A stretch of DNA of 64,000 nucleotides from Bacteroidota bacterium. Lineage in GTDB: Bacteria > Bacteroidota > Bacteroidia > Bacteroidales > VadinHA17. The stretch lies in the NCBI GenBank assembly GCA_029547705.1, contig JAKPOU010000034.1, forward strand, positions 84,508-148,507, in the 5' to 3' direction. Made by a program: the position numbers and the translations under genes. The notes under the pieces are model-generated. The model was not told the origin of the DNA. It ran no database searches and worked only from the letters and a program-made list of their open reading frames with translations. Positions 20,469-30,993 of the stretch are shown one piece after another. Within the stretch, counting starts at the first letter, position 1, and each line of letters starts with the position of its first letter.

Positions 20469-22265
20469 ATGAAAAAAATAATTGTCTCACTTTCGTTTAT
20501 CCTGCTTGTGTTCAGCCTTGAGGCTCAGCCGGATTCAAAGATAGTAATAATCCACAGCAACGATCTGCATTCCCATCTTGCCGGATTTGCTCCCGAGCTC
20601 GATTATTCACCGCTTGTTACGGGTAATGACGGAACTGTCGGCGGTTTTGCCAGGATAGCATCAATAATCAGGAGTGAAAAAGAAAAAAATGAGGGGATCA
20701 CCCTTGTTCTGGATGCAGGAGATTTTTTAATGGGAACCCTTTTTCAGGGTGTTGAAATAAAGACAGGCTTTCAGCTGCGCCTGATGAAAACAATGGGATA
20801 CGATGTACTCTGTATCGGCAATCATGAATTTGACTATGGTCCCGCCAGGCTTGCCGATATCATCAGTTCATCTGCCGGTGCGGGAGAGATTCCGGCCCTG
20901 CTGCTCGGCAACGCCGTATTTGATCCGGCTGATCCGGAAGATGACGGGCTTGAAAAACTCTTTTCAGACAATGTATTGCGAAGAACGATGATCATCAACA
21001 GGGGAGGTATCAGGTTCGGCTTTTTTTCCCTTCTTGGGAAAGTTGCCGTCGGTAATGCCGCCTATGCTCCTCCTGTTAAGTTTTCAAAACAGATTGCCTC
21101 TGCCCGTCAGATGGTTAAGGAGCTTAAGGATGAAGGCTGTGATGTGATTATCTGTCTTTCACATTCGGGAGTATCAAGGGATAAAAAGGGCAGATGGGCA
21201 GGTGAGGATGTCGAATTGGCCAGGAAGGTAAAAGGCATTGATGTCATAGTAAGCGGCCATACCCACACTGCCCTGGAGCAGCCTGTAATGGTCGGGGGTG
21301 TACCCGTAGTCCAGACAGGTGAGTATGGCATGAATATGGGGAAACTGACACTTGAATATAAAGGAGGAAAGCTAAAGGTAAGCGATTATTCGCTGATACC
21401 CGTCAATGACAATATTGCAGGCGACAGGCATATCCATGATCTTATTGAGCTGCAAAAGGAGAGGGTTAATGAAGATATACTGAAGCCGGCCGGACTGAGT
21501 TATGACAAACCGGTTGTTGAAACTGATTTCCTTCTTGAATGTGACGAAGGAGGTGACATAAGAAACAGTAATCTCGGCCCCCTGGTGGCAGATGCGATTC
21601 ACAGCTATGTGAACAATCATGTCAGGACAGGAACTGATATCAGTATGGTCGCCGTTGGTGTCATCCGCGACAGGATTGTTCCGGGTTACCAGTCTGCACC
21701 CGATATTTTCAGGATAATGTCGATGGGAACAGGGAATGATGCGATTCCGGGATACCCTCTTTCCAGGGTTTACCTTACAGGAAAGGAGCTTAAGAGTGTT
21801 CTGGAAATACTCCAGCTTGCCTACAGGTCAACTCCGGAGAATTATTGTTATTATTCCGGACTGAGAGTCATGCACGATCCGGGCAGAATGATGTTCAGAA
21901 AAATAAAAAGAATTGAACTGGTAAAGGCCGACGGAAATGTAAAACAGGTGGATTTCTCAAGGAAAAACAAGGAACTTTTTTCGGTAACGGCCAATTCCTA
22001 TATGCTGGAATTTGTCGGTATAATAAAAAAGATGAGCTTTGGCCTGTTGAACGTGGTTCCGAAAGATATTAACGGGAATCCGCTTACTGACATGAAAAAG
22101 GCGATTCTTGACTTTGATGAAAACACACCCGGGATTCAGGAAGGCAGGGAATGGCTGGCTCTTGTGGAATACCTGTCATCGATGGAAGACACTAATTTCA
22201 ACAATATTCCCGATATAGACAGTAAATACAGGGAAGCAATCCAGACTTTTATACCGGTAAAGTGA
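20469..22265 (+). CDS. Secreted bifunctional metallophosphatase/5'-nucleotidase (UshA family)
   Basis: 598 aa; signal peptide; IIHSNDLHSHL, LDAGDFLMGTLFQG, CIGNHEFDYG, VIVSGHTHTALEQPV. Confidence 0.93.
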   Translation: MKKIIVSLSFILLVFSLEAQPDSKIVIIHSNDLHSHLAGFAPELDYSPLVTGNDGTVGGFARIASIIRSEKEKNEGITLVLDAGDFLMGTLFQGVEIKTGFQLRLMKTMGYDVLCIGNHEFDYGPARLADIISSSAGAGEIPALLLGNAVFDPADPEDDGLEKLFSDNVLRRTMIINRGGIRFGFFSLLGKVAVGNAAYAPPVKFSKQIASARQMVKELKDEGCDVIICLSHSGVSRDKKGRWAGEDVELARKVKGIDVIVSGHTHTALEQPVMVGGVPVVQTGEYGMNMGKLTLEYKGGKLKVSDYSLIPVNDNIAGDRHIHDLIELQKERVNEDILKPAGLSYDKPVVETDFLLECDEGGDIRNSNLGPLVADAIHSYVNNHVRTGTDISMVAVGVIRDRIVPGYQSAPDIFRIMSMGTGNDAIPGYPLSRVYLTGKELKSVLEILQLAYRSTPENYCYYSGLRVMHDPGRMMFRKIKRIELVKADGNVKQVDFSRKNKELFSVTANSYMLEFVGIIKKMSFGLLNVVPKDINGNPLTDMKKAILDFDENTPGIQEGREWLALVEYLSSMEDTNFNNIPDIDSKYREAIQTFIPVK

Positions 22266-22277
22266 ATTGTTGCCGCC

Positions 22278-23909
22278 TCACCATTTGCTGAATGGATTAT
22301 TTACTTTCAGGCGTTTTTTGTTATTTGCCACTGTATAGCCGATCTGGAAAAGAGCTTCGGTTATTCTCTCCATTTTCCCGAAATTAATTTTTCCAATCAC
22401 ATCTCCGGGTGTATGATAATCGGTATGAAGGCCTGTTGTGAAAAAGAGTACAGGAATATCCTTCCTAACGAAATTATAGTGATCGCTGCGTGCAAAAAGC
22501 TGAAGGGGATGATCTCTTCCGCTGAGGGAATAATCGAAATCCAGAGGGATACGTTCATCCACATCCCTGGCTATTCCTGACAGTTCCCTGCTCTGGTTTC
22601 CCGTTATCACAAACACCTCGTTAAGTCCCGTCATGGGATAGTCTGAAGTAGTGTCCGCTATGCCTTTCACCCTGCCGATCATGTCGACGTTGATATCTGC
22701 AACCGTATTTTCAAGCGGTACAAGAGGATTGTCGGTATAGTATTCGGATCCGAACAATCCGATCTCTTCGCCTGAAAACCACAGGAACAATATTGATCTC
22801 AGGGGTTTCCTTTCAAGTTCCCTGAAAGCACCGGCTATTGAAAGGAGAGCTGCACACCCTGAGGCATTGTCGTCAGCCCCGGTATTTATCCTGTCACCGT
22901 ATCCTCCGATATGGTCGGCATGACAGGAATATACAAGAAACTCGTTTTTCAGTACGGGATCGCTTCCTTCAATAATGGCAGCTACATTGTTAAGAGTTAT
23001 TTCTTCCGTGGAGGTGACGATATCAATTGCCAGACTCTTGCCGGGTATGGCGAACGAGCATGGCTGTAAATCAGTATCTATCTTTTTCTGGATATCTTCA
23101 AGGTTCCTTCCGCTTCCCTCAAGCAACTGATCAGCCACGCTCCGGTCAGCAAAAAAGATTTTCATCGTTCCCGGAAAGGGGAACACAGGAGCCTTTTTGC
23201 CCTTGAGGCTGAGGGATGAACTCAGATATTCTGCAATTCCCGGTTCCTGTTCATCAAGACTGTTAAAACCGGATTTGGGATCACAGACAAATATGACGGC
23301 CTTTGCCTTGAGCCGGAAAAGATTTCTGAATTTGAAAGTGTAACTGCTGAAATCCGACCAGTTGTCACCTTCGAAGATATAGGTGCTGCCGTCAGCCTTT
23401 GTAGGGGATCTGGTCATTACGAGCAATATCTTGTCCTCTGTCGGGATATCCCTGAAATCATCATAACCGTATTCTTCCCTGACCAGACCGTAGCCTGCAA
23501 AAACAACTTCCCCCTCGACAGTGATATCCGCCGGATGGAAAGGGAACATCTGGTACAGGTTCTTCGTTATCCTTACAGTATCATCATCCGGGGAACTAAT
23601 TCTTATTCCGGACTTTTTCTGGTCCACTCCCTTGCTTATAACCTGATAAGGCTGCAGGTAGCCTGTTCCGGCAGCAGGTTTAAGGTTGAGCAGTCTGGCA
23701 TTGGAAACAATATATTCCTGGGCAATGTCAAGGCCCGGGGATCCGTTTTTCCTTCCGTTCAGAAGCGGAGAGGCAAGGAATGAAACATGTGCTTCCAGGT
23801 GGTCAGCTTTTATGAAAGCGGAAGCAGGATACCGTTCCTGGGAGCATATGCCCGATGGCATTGTAACAGCCAGGATGAAAATGAGGGCAGAGTGGTAAAT
23901 GTTTTTCAT
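22278..23909 (-). CDS. M28 family zinc aminopeptidase (secreted)
   Basis: 543 aa; signal peptide; SCHADHIGG, GADDNASGCAALLSIA, WFSGEEIGLFGSEYY, INVDMIGR, RSDHYNF. Confidence 0.93.
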   Translation of the reverse strand: MKNIYHSALIFILAVTMPSGICSQERYPASAFIKADHLEAHVSFLASPLLNGRKNGSPGLDIAQEYIVSNARLLNLKPAAGTGYLQPYQVISKGVDQKKSGIRISSPDDDTVRITKNLYQMFPFHPADITVEGEVVFAGYGLVREEYGYDDFRDIPTEDKILLVMTRSPTKADGSTYIFEGDNWSDFSSYTFKFRNLFRLKAKAVIFVCDPKSGFNSLDEQEPGIAEYLSSSLSLKGKKAPVFPFPGTMKIFFADRSVADQLLEGSGRNLEDIQKKIDTDLQPCSFAIPGKSLAIDIVTSTEEITLNNVAAIIEGSDPVLKNEFLVYSCHADHIGGYGDRINTGADDNASGCAALLSIAGAFRELERKPLRSILFLWFSGEEIGLFGSEYYTDNPLVPLENTVADINVDMIGRVKGIADTTSDYPMTGLNEVFVITGNQSRELSGIARDVDERIPLDFDYSLSGRDHPLQLFARSDHYNFVRKDIPVLFFTTGLHTDYHTPGDVIGKINFGKMERITEALFQIGYTVANNKKRLKVNNPFSKW

Positions 23910-24169
23910 GAGCGGAATGACTGATTATTTATCAGCGGGGCAAATTTAATGAAAGTTTCAGATTCCTTTGCAGGATCCGGTGTGCAGGCCTTTTTTCTGG
24001 CCAGCTTTCAGATCTGTGATATTACGGCAGAAAATTGTAATGACACCGGCATTCCGGCTCACGGGAATATTGCGCTGCAGAAATTTAATATTAATTATCG
24101 GGAAAATATTAAATTTACGGCATTGTTGAAAGTGCGGGTTTGATTTTCCTGTAAGAGAAGAAAATAATA

Positions 24170-26674
24170 ATGAATTCCAAGAAACAAAAACCGGCCGTTC
24201 CATGGCCTCTTATTATTCTCTTTCTGGTATTGTCGGCGGGTGAACTTGTTGTCGGGCTTCTGTATTACAGGTATCACAGAATGCACATGTTCAATGACAC
24301 CAAACAGGAATTGTCCGCAATCGCCAATCTGATGGTCAGAACGCTTAGTCAGTGGCGCAGTGAGCGGATCAATGACGGCAATTACCTGAATGAGAGTGCC
24401 ATGTTATCGGAGCAGTTTTTCCGTTTCAGCAATAATCAGAAGGACAGCAAGCTGCGTGAAGAGCTCAGGGAAAATCTCAGGGTACTGGTTGATAATTATG
24501 ATTATTCCTCTGCATTATTTGTTGACAATAATCTGAAGGTGAGATTGAATTACCCCATGGAGGATTCGCTTCCGGGGGATTATCTGAAACGGAACCTTCC
24601 CGCTTTCATGAAGAGGGGGGAAGTCAGGATGACAGACATTTACAGATCAGCAGAAATGAACTATCATCATATTGATCTGATAATACCCCTCAGGGACGGA
24701 AACAATTCCCCCGGTCAGGTATTTGGTGCCCTTGTATTAAGGATCGATCCCCGGGAGGTACTTTACCGCCTGATACGCACCTGGCCGCTTCCCAGCCGTA
24801 CTTCCGAAGCCTATCTCGTAAGACAGGACGGAGATGAATTGGTGTATCTCAGCAATCTGAAATATTCTGACAGTACGGATCTGCTGAGGAAGTCCATAAC
24901 GGAGGAAAAGCTGGCAGGAACAATGGCGCTTCAGGGTATTCAGGAAAGCGACGAAGCTGTTGATTACCGGGGGGTCAGAGTGATTGCTGCCATGAAAAAG
25001 ATTCCCCAGCTGCCCTGGTTCATGGTGGCAAAGGTTGACCGGGCAGAGGTTCTGGGCAGGCTGAATTTTGAGTTCCGGCAGATACTCATGATAACCTTTC
25101 TTTTCATTCTGATAACTGCCCTGCTGCTCGGGATGTTATGGTGGAACCAGCGGGTAAGGTTTTACCGTACCAGATATGAAACAGAGCTGGAGCATCTCGC
25201 CCTTGTCAGGCATTTTGACTACATACTCAAATATGCAAATGACGTTATCATGCTGTTCAACAAGGATCTTAAGGTTATTGAAGCAAATGACCAGGCTCTT
25301 GAAAAATACCAGTATAAAAGAAATGAGCTTATTGGGAAAAGGCTTCCTGATCTTCTGCCTGACAGGAAATCAGGAAGACACAAGGATGTTATCAGCATAC
25401 TTGACCGTGAGGGGCATCATACATTTGAAGAGCTTCACAAAAGGAAAGACGGTACCACATTTCCTGTTGAGATCAGTGCCCGGAGGATAATGATGGAAGG
25501 ACTGGTATATTATCAGACCATTGGCAGGGATATCACCGAAAGAAAGCATTCGGAAGAAACACTGAGGGCAAGCGAGGAAAGATTCCGGAAAATTTTCGAG
25601 GAAAGCCCGATAGGAATGGCAATGACAGGCAAGGATCTTGTTGTAATAAGGGCTAATTCCGCTTTCTGCAGTATGATGGGATATTCCGAAGAGGAACTTA
25701 TGGGAATGACATTCAGAAGTTTTACCCATCCTGATTATGTCGGGAAGGATGAATACGGACTTTTGCGACTGATAGCCAACGAGATACCCATTTACCATTC
25801 GGAGAATGAATACATAAGGAAGGACGGAAGGATGATCTGGGGTTCCACAACGGTAAGTGTTGTAAGAAACAGGGATGAGGAAGTACAGTTCTTTCTGGGA
25901 ATGGTGGAGGATGTGACTTCCAGAAAGATTGCCGAAGCTGAGCTTATTGCAGCCAAGGAAAAGGCGGAGGAAAGTGACAGGCTGAAAACGGCATTCCTCC
26001 ATAACGTGTCCCATGAGATACGTACCCCGATGAATGCAATACTGGGTTTTTCTTCCCTCCTGAGTGAACCCGGGATTACGGATGCTGAAAAGAACCAGTA
26101 TATTGACATAATTTTCCAGAGCGGAAACCAGCTGCTTTCCATAATCAATGATATTGTTGACCTGGCCGGGATAGAAAGCGGACATGTGAAAATCAAGATC
26201 GGCAGGGTGAATATCAATTCAGTTCTCAGGGAGATGTCGGAGCAGTATGCCTATAAGGTCAAATCGCAGAACATAGGACTGAACCTGGAGATGCCATTGC
26301 CGGACGAGGAGTCGGAAACAATGACAGACAGGACAAGGCTGATACAGATACTTTCAAATCTGCTGACCAATGCTTTTAAATTTACAAAGACCGGGGAAAT
26401 AGATTTCGGATACAGGCTGGAAAACGGCTTTTTTGAGTTCTATGTAAGGGATACAGGCATTGGTATTCCCGGCGAGTTCCATTCCCTTATTTTCGAAAGA
26501 TTCTACCAGGTTGACAGTACAGTTTCCCGGCAATATCCCGGTACCGGCCTTGGTCTTTCCATCTGCAAGGCCTATGTCGGATTGCTTGGCGGGAATATAC
26601 GGGTTGAGTCAGAATCAGGACAGGGCTCGACTTTCTATTTCACCATCCCGTATAACAGGGAAGGCATTGATTAA
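24170..26674 (+). CDS. Membrane PAS-domain hybrid-less sensor histidine kinase
   Basis: 834 aa; two TM segments flanking an extracellular sensor; two PAS/PAC domains; HNVSHEIRTPMNAILGFSSLL H-box; HATPase motifs RDTGIGIPGEF, GTGLGLSICK; no receiver domain. Confidence 0.94.
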   Translation: MNSKKQKPAVPWPLIILFLVLSAGELVVGLLYYRYHRMHMFNDTKQELSAIANLMVRTLSQWRSERINDGNYLNESAMLSEQFFRFSNNQKDSKLREELRENLRVLVDNYDYSSALFVDNNLKVRLNYPMEDSLPGDYLKRNLPAFMKRGEVRMTDIYRSAEMNYHHIDLIIPLRDGNNSPGQVFGALVLRIDPREVLYRLIRTWPLPSRTSEAYLVRQDGDELVYLSNLKYSDSTDLLRKSITEEKLAGTMALQGIQESDEAVDYRGVRVIAAMKKIPQLPWFMVAKVDRAEVLGRLNFEFRQILMITFLFILITALLLGMLWWNQRVRFYRTRYETELEHLALVRHFDYILKYANDVIMLFNKDLKVIEANDQALEKYQYKRNELIGKRLPDLLPDRKSGRHKDVISILDREGHHTFEELHKRKDGTTFPVEISARRIMMEGLVYYQTIGRDITERKHSEETLRASEERFRKIFEESPIGMAMTGKDLVVIRANSAFCSMMGYSEEELMGMTFRSFTHPDYVGKDEYGLLRLIANEIPIYHSENEYIRKDGRMIWGSTTVSVVRNRDEEVQFFLGMVEDVTSRKIAEAELIAAKEKAEESDRLKTAFLHNVSHEIRTPMNAILGFSSLLSEPGITDAEKNQYIDIIFQSGNQLLSIINDIVDLAGIESGHVKIKIGRVNINSVLREMSEQYAYKVKSQNIGLNLEMPLPDEESETMTDRTRLIQILSNLLTNAFKFTKTGEIDFGYRLENGFFEFYVRDTGIGIPGEFHSLIFERFYQVDSTVSRQYPGTGLGLSICKAYVGLLGGNIRVESESGQGSTFYFTIPYNREGID

Positions 26675-26957
26675 GCCGCATGGAGGCAGGGTCTGCCTTG
26701 TTTTCCGGATTTCCGGTTCTGGCTCGATTCCATCGCGCTTAACGGAAATGCCTTGCAGAACTTCCCGGATTCCGCCAGGAATATTTTCATCCTTTTTTGT
26801 GGAATCAGCATGCAGGGTTTAATACTCCGCGGATGATAAATAGATTATGAAAAATGATTTCTTTCCAAAAAAGTGATGAAAAATAAAAATGAATTGATTA
26901 AGGGGTTTATCTTTGACACTTGATCTGTGATTTTAAGGATTCTGTAATAATTAAACT

Positions 26958-28109
26958 ATGGTGAAGAAAAGAAGTATAGACGAGATCAATGAGAAGATCC
27001 GCGGCGGAAAGGCAGTAGTGCTTACTGCTGAACAGGTTGCGGCTATGGGAAAGGAAATGACTCCGGCAGAGATATTCAGCAGGGTAGATGTGGTTACCAC
27101 TGCCACATTCGGACCCATGTGCTCGTCGGGAGTTTTTATCAATTTCGGACATACCACACCACCAATCCGGATGGAAAGAATAACACTCAACAATGTTCCG
27201 GCCTACGGGGGGATTGCTGCGGTAGATGCCTATCTGGGTGCAACCGAGACAGCCATGCCCAATGACCAGTATGGAGGGGCCCATGTGATTGAAGAGCTTA
27301 TTTCGGGAAAGGATGTTCTTCTGGAGGCAAGTGCGAAGGGAACCGATTGTTATCCCCGTACTGAAGTAAAGACCCTTATCAATAAGGATACTATCAATGA
27401 AATGATAATGTTCAATCCCCGGAATGCATATCAGAATTATAATGTGGCGGTGAACAGTACTCATAAGATAAAGTACAGCTATATGGGTACCCTGCTCCCT
27501 TCCCTGGGGAATGCCAATTTTTCCACTTCCGGAGAGCTGAGTCCTCTGCTGAACGATCCGGAGCTGCGCACTATCGGCATAGGAACAAGGATCCTTTTCG
27601 GCGGCACTACGGGTTATGTGGCATGGCACGGAACTCAGTTCAATACCGGCAAGCCGGTCAATGAATATGGTATTCCTGTTGGTAATTCTGCTACCCTGGC
27701 TCTTATAGGAGATGCGAAACAGATGAGCACCAGGTTTATCAAAGCAGCATATTTCGAGAGATATGGTGTTTCGATGTTCGTCGGGGTCGCTGTTCCGGTA
27801 CCCGTGCTTGATGAAGATCTGGCAAGAAGGGTCTCTGTTAACAACAGACAGATAGAGACCAATGTCATAGATTACGGATCGGGAAATTTTGAAGTTCTGG
27901 GACGTGTTGACTATGATTCTCTTTTTTCAGGGAGGATCACCGTCAACGGAAAGAAGATTCGCACAGCACCTCTGTCAAGTGTCAGGACAGCAAGAGAGCT
28001 GGCGGATATCCTCAGGCTTGAAATAAGTGAAGGACGGTTTTTCCTCACGGAACCAATTGCTCTTTTTAAGAAGACAAGCGGACTGAACAGCCTGGAAATA
28101 AGACTTTGA
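26958..28109 (+). CDS. COG1900/DUF39 homocysteine biosynthesis protein (no C-terminal CBS pair)
   Basis: 383 aa; FGPMCSSGVFINFGHTTPPIRMERITLNNVPAYGGIAAVDAYLGAT, ASAKGTDCYPR; Cys55 and Cys131 counted from the ORF. Confidence 0.9.
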   Translation: MVKKRSIDEINEKIRGGKAVVLTAEQVAAMGKEMTPAEIFSRVDVVTTATFGPMCSSGVFINFGHTTPPIRMERITLNNVPAYGGIAAVDAYLGATETAMPNDQYGGAHVIEELISGKDVLLEASAKGTDCYPRTEVKTLINKDTINEMIMFNPRNAYQNYNVAVNSTHKIKYSYMGTLLPSLGNANFSTSGELSPLLNDPELRTIGIGTRILFGGTTGYVAWHGTQFNTGKPVNEYGIPVGNSATLALIGDAKQMSTRFIKAAYFERYGVSMFVGVAVPVPVLDEDLARRVSVNNRQIETNVIDYGSGNFEVLGRVDYDSLFSGRITVNGKKIRTAPLSSVRTARELADILRLEISEGRFFLTEPIALFKKTSGLNSLEIRL

Positions 28110-28134
28110 TGTTTTAATTTTTTAATTTCAGATT

Positions 28135-28545
28135 ATGGCAAGCAAAAGATTTGTTCTGACTTTTCCTCCTGATGCAACAGGACAACCAATCACATATAAT
28201 CTCATAAAGAAGTTCGATATTATGATCAATATCGTCAAAGCCGATGTTTCGCCCGGCAAGATCGGACATCTTGTCATTGAAATGACAGCACCGGCCAGGG
28301 TCCTGAAAGAGGGAATGGAATACATTAAACAGCAGGATATTCAATGTGATCCTATCGAAAAGAAGATCACTTACAGGGAAGACCTCTGCATTCATTGCGG
28401 GGCATGTACGGCAGTATGCTTTGCCGGAGCACTTACCATGAGACGTGACAATGCTGAACTATTGTTCGAACCTGAAAAATGTGTTGTCTGTGAGCTCTGT
28501 CTGAAAGCCTGTCCGCTGAAACTTTTTTCCATAGATATTGGTTAA
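28135..28545 (+). CDS. NIL domain + two [4Fe-4S] ferredoxin motifs
   Basis: 136 aa; NIL-like N-terminus (RFVLTFPPDATGQPITYNLIKKFDIMINIVKADV) plus CIHCGACTAVC and CVVCELCLKACP. Confidence 0.92.
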   Translation: MASKRFVLTFPPDATGQPITYNLIKKFDIMINIVKADVSPGKIGHLVIEMTAPARVLKEGMEYIKQQDIQCDPIEKKITYREDLCIHCGACTAVCFAGALTMRRDNAELLFEPEKCVVCELCLKACPLKLFSIDIG

Positions 28546-29296
28546 AAATACTTCATACCAGCCAAGGCTCTACCGCGAAAGCATGGGTAATGACAGATGG
28601 CAGGTCTTCAGATCGTTATACCGGGAAACAGATTTATGGGTTGCAGCAGGCCGGGAATATTCCCTGACGGATGTGGAAGCCTTTACGAAGCAGAGGGTCA
28701 TATATTACAGAAATATTCTTGAAGACCATATCCGGAGGCAACCCGGATTTAAAACATCCCTTGTTCCGGTTTCAGAACTGACTGATACGGAGCCTCTTAT
28801 TGCAGAAATGTACAGGGCATCCTCAGCTGCCCTTACCGGACCCATGGCTGCGGTTGCGGGAGCCATCGCACAGTTTGTATGCAATGATCTTACTGATGAA
28901 TTCAGCCTTGGGGAGGTAGTTGTTGAAAATGGCGGAGATATTTTCCTGAAACTTGAAGATGAGGCGGTAATCTCGGTTTATGCGGGAACATCACCTCTTT
29001 CCGGAAAAGTCAGTCTGCTGGTGAAGCCTGAAGAAACACCCCTTTCTGTCTGTACTTCTTCAGCAACGGTCGGCCACGCTTTCAGTACGGGAAAAGCCGA
29101 TGCATGCATGATTGCATGCCGGTCAGGAGCATTGGCTGATGCATATGCCACGAGCTTCTGCAACAAGGTAAAAAGCAGGGACCAGGTACAGGAAACAGCG
29201 GAAGAAGCCCTGAAAAAACCTGATATTCTTTCTGTAGTGATCATAATGGATGACGTGGTCGGATTAGGCGGAAGGCTGTCATTTCAATTTGCTTAA
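28538..29296 (+). CDS. UPF0280/COG2122 family protein
   Basis: 252 aa; AAVAGAIAQFV, VVENGGDIFLK, SVCTSSATVGHAFSTGKADACMI; TTG start overlapping the preceding gene by 8 bp. Confidence 0.87.
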   Translation: MVKNTSYQPRLYRESMGNDRWQVFRSLYRETDLWVAAGREYSLTDVEAFTKQRVIYYRNILEDHIRRQPGFKTSLVPVSELTDTEPLIAEMYRASSAALTGPMAAVAGAIAQFVCNDLTDEFSLGEVVVENGGDIFLKLEDEAVISVYAGTSPLSGKVSLLVKPEETPLSVCTSSATVGHAFSTGKADACMIACRSGALADAYATSFCNKVKSRDQVQETAEEALKKPDILSVVIIMDDVVGLGGRLSFQFA

Positions 29297-29489
29297 CCGA
29301 CAATTGTTGAGTATCTTTAAATACTTCATTCCATAGGGAGGTAATGGAACCCTGAATTGCTGACAGGCACGGCAGGGCAGCGGAAACCTTGAGAAGTTCC
29401 CGGCTTGCTGACTCAGGTGACGGGATGCTGGAAATTCCCGGTGCTTCCTTATAATTTTAACTATTGGCAACAGGATAACTTCTTTTCGG

Positions 29490-29900
29490 ATGAAAAATTT
29501 AATTATGAACCGGGTGGATCATGCCAGGATATTGAAATGCATAAATGATGCAAGAGACATGAATACCATCAGTTCAGAGGAAGCTGAAAATCTCCTCCAT
29601 GAACTGAATTCCGCAAAAATTGTGGAGCCCAAGGACGTTCCTGTCAACCTGGTGACGATGAATTCGATAGTGAAAATCAGATTTATCAACACGGACAAGC
29701 AGATACAGTTCCGCATAGTATATCCCGACCAGGCTGATCTGAAGGAAAACAAAATATCAATTTTTTCTCCGGTGGCTACAGCGCTTATCGGATACAAAGT
29801 CAATGATGAGATTGAATGGCTCATTCCTTCGGGCATGACTACAATCAGAATAGAGGAGATTATTTATCAGCCCGAGGCTGCGGGAGATTATACATTGTAA
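29490..29900 (+). CDS. GreA/GreB-like (Rnk-type) transcription elongation factor domain protein
   Basis: 136 aa; VPVNLVTMNSIVKIRFINTDKQIQFRIVYPDQAD...ISIFSPVATALIGYKVNDEIEWLIPSGMTTIRIEEIIYQPE. Confidence 0.88.
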   Translation: MKNLIMNRVDHARILKCINDARDMNTISSEEAENLLHELNSAKIVEPKDVPVNLVTMNSIVKIRFINTDKQIQFRIVYPDQADLKENKISIFSPVATALIGYKVNDEIEWLIPSGMTTIRIEEIIYQPEAAGDYTL

Positions 29901-29965
29901 ATTGCATGTCTGTCTCTGCTTTCAGCAGATCCGGACAGAAGTTCATGTGAATAATTTATAAATCC

Positions 29966-30901
29966 ATGTCAAAATACAGAATTGTTACCATTGACGGGGG
30001 AGGAATACGGGGAATCATTACAACAATTCTTCTCCAAAGAATAGTTGCAACCCCCGGACTTGAGAACTTTCTTGAAACCATTGATCTTCTGGCCGGAACC
30101 TCAACAGGAGGTCTTCTTTCCCTGGGCATTTCCCACGGAATCAGCCTTGAAAGGATCAGGGAACTATATGAAAAAAGCGGCCCGGAAATATTTGCCGATA
30201 CCTGTCTTGACAACATCCGGGACCTGGGAAAGCTGCTGGGTGCTGATTATAGCATCAGGCGGCTCAGAAGGGAACTAAACGATATTTTCGGCAGCACCAC
30301 ACTGGGACAGCTGAAAAAACGTGTACTGATCACAACTTTTGATCTTGATAATGAAGATCAGGATCCCGCCGGGAGAACCTGGAAACCCAAACTCTTTCAT
30401 AATTTCCCGGGTGAAAACAGCGATGAGGATGCCCAGGCGGCCGATGTGGGCCTTTATACCAGTGCTGCACCAACATATTTCCCTTCTGTGGATGGTTATA
30501 TTGACGGGGGAGTGTATGCAGTCAATCCTTCGGTATGTGCACTTGCCCAGACACAGGACAGGCGGTACAGGCCCAATCCTCCGCTTCGGAATATTCTTCT
30601 GTTTTCCCTCGGAACGGGAACCAGTCTGCAGTATATAAAGGGGAAATCACTGGACTGGGGGTATCTGCAATGGATTAAACCGCTGATAGACCTGATATTT
30701 GATGGCACAGCCGGGATTGCTGATTATCAGTGCCGGCAATTCCTCGGACCGGACTATCATCGCCTGGCTCCTGTCTTTCCGCCGGGCGTAAAAATTCCGA
30801 TGGATGGTGTGAAAAAGATTCCTGAAATGATCAGCTTTGCCGAGTCGCTGGATATGGAAAGCACTCTCAGATGGCTGAAGGAAACCTGGAACAAGGAATA
30901 G
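29966..30901 (+). CDS. Patatin-like phospholipase
   Basis: 311 aa; DGGGIRGI oxyanion loop, GTSTGG nucleophile elbow, YIDGGVYAVNP Asp motif. Confidence 0.93.
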   Translation: MSKYRIVTIDGGGIRGIITTILLQRIVATPGLENFLETIDLLAGTSTGGLLSLGISHGISLERIRELYEKSGPEIFADTCLDNIRDLGKLLGADYSIRRLRRELNDIFGSTTLGQLKKRVLITTFDLDNEDQDPAGRTWKPKLFHNFPGENSDEDAQAADVGLYTSAAPTYFPSVDGYIDGGVYAVNPSVCALAQTQDRRYRPNPPLRNILLFSLGTGTSLQYIKGKSLDWGYLQWIKPLIDLIFDGTAGIADYQCRQFLGPDYHRLAPVFPPGVKIPMDGVKKIPEMISFAESLDMESTLRWLKETWNKE

Positions 30902-30993
30902 AAATATGCTGAAACAGATTTGAAATTAATTGAAACCCGGCAGCCATTACACTCATCAGCCTTAATGTTTATAAACTGAACACAATCTGAACC

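Noticed and set aside
29966-30901. Patatin phospholipase as a CBASS-type anti-phage effector
   Set aside because: No cGAS/DncV-like nucleotidyltransferase or other defence gene adjacent; neighbours are a Gre-like factor and a tannase-family hydrolase.
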